From: Amphiura filiformis
Lineage: Eukaryota > Echinodermata > Ophiuroidea > Amphilepidida > Amphiuridae
Length of the DNA stretch: 64,000 nt
Direction of reading: 5' to 3'
Assembly (NCBI RefSeq): GCF_039555335.1
Contig: NC_092628.1
Coordinates: 96,786,536-96,850,535, forward strand
Positions 58,716 to 64,000 of this stretch are shown piece by piece; within the stretch, counting starts at the first letter, position 1; each line of letters begins with the position of its first letter. The position numbers and the translations under genes are program-made. The notes under the pieces are model-generated. The model ran no database searches and was not told the origin of the DNA. It saw nothing but the letters and a program-made list of their open reading frames with translations.

Positions 58716-60062
58716 TTGGCTTACGATATTAATTTATAGAAACTAGCCAAGCATGAAGTTCAACCACACTTCTTAATTCATAATACGATATGTATGTATA
58801 CATGTAGGGTACTATAGAATCAATACCACTAGGACTTGTAAGAGCCTAAATATTGACTACCATAGGACGTACGTACATTTTGTACATTGTCGCAAACTAC
58901 ATACACATTTTTACAGATGTTCAAAATGTACACTGTACAAATGGACTATAGGTATATAAGGGAGGGTCTGAACTGAATGTGTCCTGAATGTGTTGCACTG
59001 AAGGAAGGCACCCTGACTCAGGGAAGGCACCCAGGAAGAAGTAGTGTTTTGTAGTATGGTTTGAAGCGAAATAATGGAAACTACATATATATATTTTACC
59101 CAGAAGTAGCAAGGGAAAAATAGTGACCCTATTTTTCTGAAAATACTACATGATAGTATTTGTTTTATTACACCTCATACATATTTATGAGAGAATGACA
59201 CCAATTCATAACATTTGATAAGAAAATAGGTGCTAGGCCCCCGGCTAGACCAATTTATGTTGAGACTCTTACCTGTTTAACTTGAAGTTAAGCTTCGGAT
59301 TCGAGAGAGCTCTAGGCTCTGCAAACATGATTCCCTTCTCCTTGCAATTTACATCTTGAAATTTACAGCTTTACAAATAGGCCTTTGGCTTACGATATTA
59401 ATTTATAGAAACTAGCCAAGCATGAAGTTCAACCACACTTCTTAATTCATAATACGATATGTATGTATGTACATGTACATGTAGGGTACTATAGAATCAA
59501 TACCACTAGGACTTGTAAGAGCCTAAATATTGACTACCATAGGATGTACGTACATTTTGTACATTGTCGTAAAACTACATACACATTTTACAGATGTTCA
59601 AAATGTACACTGTACAAATGGACTATAGGTATATAAGGGAGGGTCTGAACTGAATGTGTCCTGAATGTGTTGCACTGAAGGGAAGGCACCCTGACCCAGG
59701 GAAGGCACCCAGGAAGAAGTAGTGTTTTGTAGTATGGTTTGAAGCGAAATAATGGAAACTACATATATATTTTACCCAGAAGTAGCAAGGGAAAAATAGT
59801 GACCCTATTTTTCTGAAAATACTACATGATAGTATTTGTTTTAAATTACACCTCATACATATTTATGAGAGAATGACACCAATTCATAACATTTGATAAG
59901 AAAATAGGTGCTAGGCCCCCGGCCAGACCAATTTACGTTAAGACTCTTACCTGTTTAACTTGAAGTTAAGCTTCGGATTCGAGAGAGCTCTAGGCTCTGC
60001 AAACATGATTCCCTTCTCCTTGCAATTTACATCTTGAAATTTACAGCTTTACAAATAGGCCT
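58716..60062 (+). repeat. Recent tandem duplication, two units of about 669 and 678 bases
   Basis: Unit 1 (58716-59384) and unit 2 (59385-60062) are nearly identical. Differences are mostly changes in short tandem words, such as TGTATGTATACATG versus TGTATGTATGTACATGTACA, plus scattered substitutions. Each unit starts TTTGGCTTACGATATT and ends TTTACAAATAGGCC. Neither holds a gene. Confidence 0.9.
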
Positions 60063-63000
60063 AAATTTGGTGTTTTTAAATCGATCATCCTTTTGCAGAA
60101 TTAGATCTACAATATCTGCTTCGGGTATGCAGCGAAGCATTTCATTTTGTGGATGCTGTCATTTTTTGTATTTGTTAATTCCTGTTTTCTCATACGGAAA
60201 ACCATGATACAAATAATGCCTTCGCGGATCCAAAACATGCTTATGAAAGTATACTGAGGATAGGTCAGTCTACTTGTGTTAAGTGTAAAGTTGCGATTGA
60301 TGAATTGGTGTCATTCTCTCATGAATACAAAAATGTATACGAGGTGTAATAATACAACTAGTGTACATGTGATGTTGTTGTATGTTTTTGTTAATGTTAA
60401 ATTAAAAATAAGTTTTAGATTCCTATTTTCACAGACTTGGATAGTTCTGGAATAGAGGCCTTGCATGTGACGTATCATCCCGTAAATATGGCGGACTACT
60501 CAAATGCATTCAACAAAAGCATGATTGCAATCTACCGTGACAGTTCGTCTCACACACATAACCCTGCACTATGATCAAATAGGTTGATGACAACATTTGA
60601 TTGAATGGACTGCACTCCGCCATAACTACGGTGAAGGACACCGGCTCAAATCCTTTGTTTGGAGCCAATCGATAATTTCATGCAGGGCCTCTATATGAAC
60701 ATTTTGAATTGAATCACATTGCAATCATAACACACTTTGACATACATAATACATTGTATGTAATTACATGTAATTTTCAAAAATTGCAATGACAGAACAA
60801 CAACTCTAGACTCTGCACACATGATTTCTTTCTCATCACAATGTGTCTTGAACAGCTTTACAGCTTTTATACAACAACTGCTTTAGTTTCAGTTCCATAA
60901 AATGATAACTTTATTACTTAGTTATGATGAGCATGAAAAAGCCTGGCAGGAACAAAACTGCCTTTTCATTGTTGGATCATGTTGTTGTCAATATGTGGTT
61001 TTTGATGATTATCATTTGACAAGGGCAAACACTTAGTGACTGGTCAGTAGAATATATTATAGACCTTTTCTCTTTCTGTAGCTCTCTTAACTCTCCCTCT
61101 CTCTGTCATGCCATTCACATGTATGCATAGAGCCCCAAAGGCTTGTAGCGAGGCCCACATGAGAGACATCAAGTGCTTATTTGGTGCTGTGTAGTTTTAG
61201 ACAGATAAATAAAGAGCATCTCCGACAAAATCTCAGTGGAGGAAAAAGTCAGGATTCAAACAAGAAAATATGCTTTGAATCTCAATTAGCCATATTGCAT
61301 GTATTTGTGGAACGATTTATGAAGTGAGTTCGATTTTATGTTTAAAGTCAAGGTTTGGAAAGTCAATAAGAGGTATTTTATATCATGTTCTTGGACAAAA
61401 TCAAGAAGTCACACCTCATCTGCTAATTTAAATATTGTGTATGATTTTAATAAATGACCATATCCATGGCAACATAATCCATGCATGTTTCTGTGAATCT
61501 TTTCCAAAACTTCCTCAGTTCATCAAAACCACTTGAATGTTAAACAACTCAATTTACATACTACAAAAATGTATATTTTTTTGGTCTTTTGGTGACAAAC
61601 CAGTTAAACCAAAATTGTAATGTTTAGCATGAAAATCAAATTGTGTTATAATTATAAATCGCAATTAGCATTAACCTTTAAAGCAATTGTAAGCAGGTGT
61701 GCAACATACATTTGTTTTGTAGCACTGGTGGTTTGAACAAACTCCACTAAAATGACCAAAACTTTAGAATCTTGAGTCCAATTGTGATGGAGTTTTCATA
61801 GGTCTGAAAATGGCACACACAATGAAATTGAAATATAAAACTGAATTTTGATTTTGCTAGACAAAGGACTCATTTAGCTTAATTACATTACTTGTTACAA
61901 AAGCATGATAAGAGGGACCAGCCGTGTTGAGAATTACGTGACTGATTCCTAAGTTTGATTTATTGCTAACTAGTGTCTGTTGGTGATATCCCGCCTTGGG
62001 TTTCTTTGTGTCACTTGTCTGTTGTTTACCAACCTGATCAAAGTCCAATGATGATGATGTGATATTTATCTTTGACATTGAAACCTACATAGGGCTAGAT
62101 ATACTCTATACCAATTAGTTATATATATTTTTTAATGCATTTTGTAAGTAAAGATATGAGTTGTTTCCGGGATGCAAGCAAAATCGTTTTTGTAATATAT
62201 ATGTATGAATCAAACTATTAGATAATGAGGCTTTCGATAAATGCACATCATGTTCATCTAAACTAATTTGTAGATTGTTCTGAATTGATTGCTATTTATC
62301 TTTTCCCAGTCAGCCAACAAATAGAAATTGTCGTTGTTCACCAGTACCAGGATTTAAACAGGGAACATCCCTTCTGCGATGTCCCAAAATGTATTCCTTA
62401 GATGTCCCAAAATGTTTACCCCTTTTATATTTTATGGTAAGCAAAATTGCGAGGATTTGAAATTGTACAGTAGTTGCATTTTGGTTCCAAAAGTCTCCAA
62501 CATAATAAACTGTACATACAGTTAGTGTACCGTATATATGTTCGTCTCATTGAATGAGAAAACATTCTATGTTAAATACAAGTACATACGTAAATGATGT
62601 ACTTTCACATGGCTAAAATAAGAAACACGCTAACGCAAACAATACTTGTAAACAATATTGTCAGTTTACATCTGTCACATAGATTTGCACATGTGTTTTA
62701 TCAGCACATTATTCCCAATTAAAGCAGCTGTAAATAAAACCGGGAATAAAATGTTTAGAATAGATGTAATGGACTTTTACTAAGTCATTTCATGAATAAA
62801 ACAATGAGTAGAATATATATGTTGCAGGTGTAACAGAGTAATTTGGTAATGAATGCAGATGTGACATCCTGAAAGAATGTCTTACCTAAATGAGATGTTT
62901 CACGAGTTATTGCATGTTATGTAAGTAAACATTCCATCTCGCTTGTTTTTATACAGTTGCTGCAAAAAGGGTCCTAAATTATTCTAATATATTATAATTT

Positions 63001-64000
63001 ACATACAAACATGTATATTATAGTGTTTAATTCATATCATCATGAGATATAAAACTTGAAATTGGTAAAAAGACTTGAGACACAGTATAAACTCACTGAA
63101 ACCATTACCAATTATCTACACAGTAATGTAACTATCACCACCAACAAAATGCGCAATTCTTCTTTCAATTTGATGTAGCCTCAGGTCTAGTACCTAATTA
63201 GGCGCCTGATATAGGATATTCAGCAGGTTTTAGTCGGCCAATATTGCACCTAGTAACAGATTGGGGCATTTTAACACTCAGAGTCTTAATACAAGATTAA
63301 CGGATCATGTTATAAATAGAAGGCAATTGTCAGTATAGATACACTTAAGGTTATACAGTATTTTGAACTTTTGTGTAGGCAAATTGGCTGCACGTAGCCA
63401 CCTAAAATATTTTGTTTTTCAAAAAATAAACATGGCAGGCCTAAAATCATACTTCATCTTAAAGTTGACACTCTAATGATTATTATTGTAATACTTTTAA
63501 CGTCATAGCTCATACACAAATGTACTTTGTAAGTGTTTCAATTTGTGTTCAATTTCATGAGCATGAGGTTTTTTGGGAAAGAGGCCAGGAAAATATGGGG
63601 AGAGGGTCCGATTTCATTGCGATTTCGCATATGTGTTACAAACAAACCAATGAAATAATGTACCTATTTATTCTTTCGATAGGTCCTCCTGATTTAAAAC
63701 AGTAAGCTTACATGTTCACAGAATGTCAATGAAAATGATGGGGTAAATGTCGTTTTTTGCAACAACAATATTAATTTAGTGTGCCAATATATTGACACAA
63801 TTATTCCCTACATTATTTCTTTGAAGTATCAGCTCACACATGCATATCAAAATTTTATGAATCAGCTACGGGAAACATTAAAAATAATTTATTTCATCTC
63901 AGCATATCAGGCCAAATGGTCCAAAATGGAGTTCTGAGATATCCACACATTTAGTTTCAAGTACTCACATTTTCTGCTATTTCACAGTATCAATTCACAA

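Larger units (their letters stand above)
53922..64000 (+). other. Presumed attractin intron 1, no further exons seen
   Basis: No CUB-domain exon or other coding block was found. It contains a hAT element, the 1.4 kb dispersed repeat with nested MITEs, a small inverted-repeat element at 57789-57999 and a tandem duplication at 58716-60062. From 60063 to 64000 the sequence is AT-rich with nothing recognisable. Confidence 0.55.

Noticed and set aside
63520-63705. Short frame near the right edge as a possible attractin exon
   Set aside because: No CUB-type cysteine or aromatic pattern and no matching splice acceptor in the needed phase.

Overview
This is an AT-rich, intron-rich, transposon-rich eukaryotic window. 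It looks like an invertebrate deuterostome, most likely echinoderm-like or hemichordate-like. The evidence is indirect: animal gene content (MRPL43, NOC3L, attractin), small exons separated by kilobase introns, many dispersed AGGCCTA and ACATGTA words, and very dense miniature inverted-repeat elements (MITEs). No rRNA, prokaryotic operon or CRISPR structure is visible. I cannot fix the species from sequence alone.

Layout: 1-10.2 kb holds no convincing host gene. It contains MITEs, two mariner deletion derivatives (2881-4636 and 8497-9573, each carrying further insertions) and hexamer-repeat tracts. A minus-strand secreted protein of unknown family lies at 10286-11056. MRPL43 (mitochondrial ribosomal protein L43) runs on the plus strand from 13120 to 17347 in three coding exons. 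17.4-26.8 kb is intergenic and full of MITEs, including a 1.3 kb element with six direct copies of a (T/C)CCGTCTGTCAC motif. NOC3L (nucleolar ribosome-biogenesis factor) runs on the minus strand from 43512 to 26856. I mapped 17 coding exons; the start exon was not found. 43.5-53.1 kb holds 3' ends of non-LTR retrotransposons and a dispersed repeat seen three times. The first coding exon of an attractin-type gene (ATRN/ATRNL1) is at 53677-53921 on the plus strand. The rest of the window appears to be its first intron, with a hAT element, a MITE nested in a MITE, and a recent 0.67 kb tandem duplication.

The three recognised genes are housekeeping or developmental and do not form one pathway. 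MRPL43 serves mitochondrial translation, NOC3L serves 60S ribosome maturation, and attractin is a membrane or secreted glycoprotein. The most informative observations are: (1) single-base phase breaks inside exons of both MRPL43 and NOC3L that look like lost homopolymer bases; (2) nested transposons with clean target-site duplications that allow relative dating; and (3) internally repeated-motif transposons that may be undescribed families. I found no clear sign of a new molecular system.
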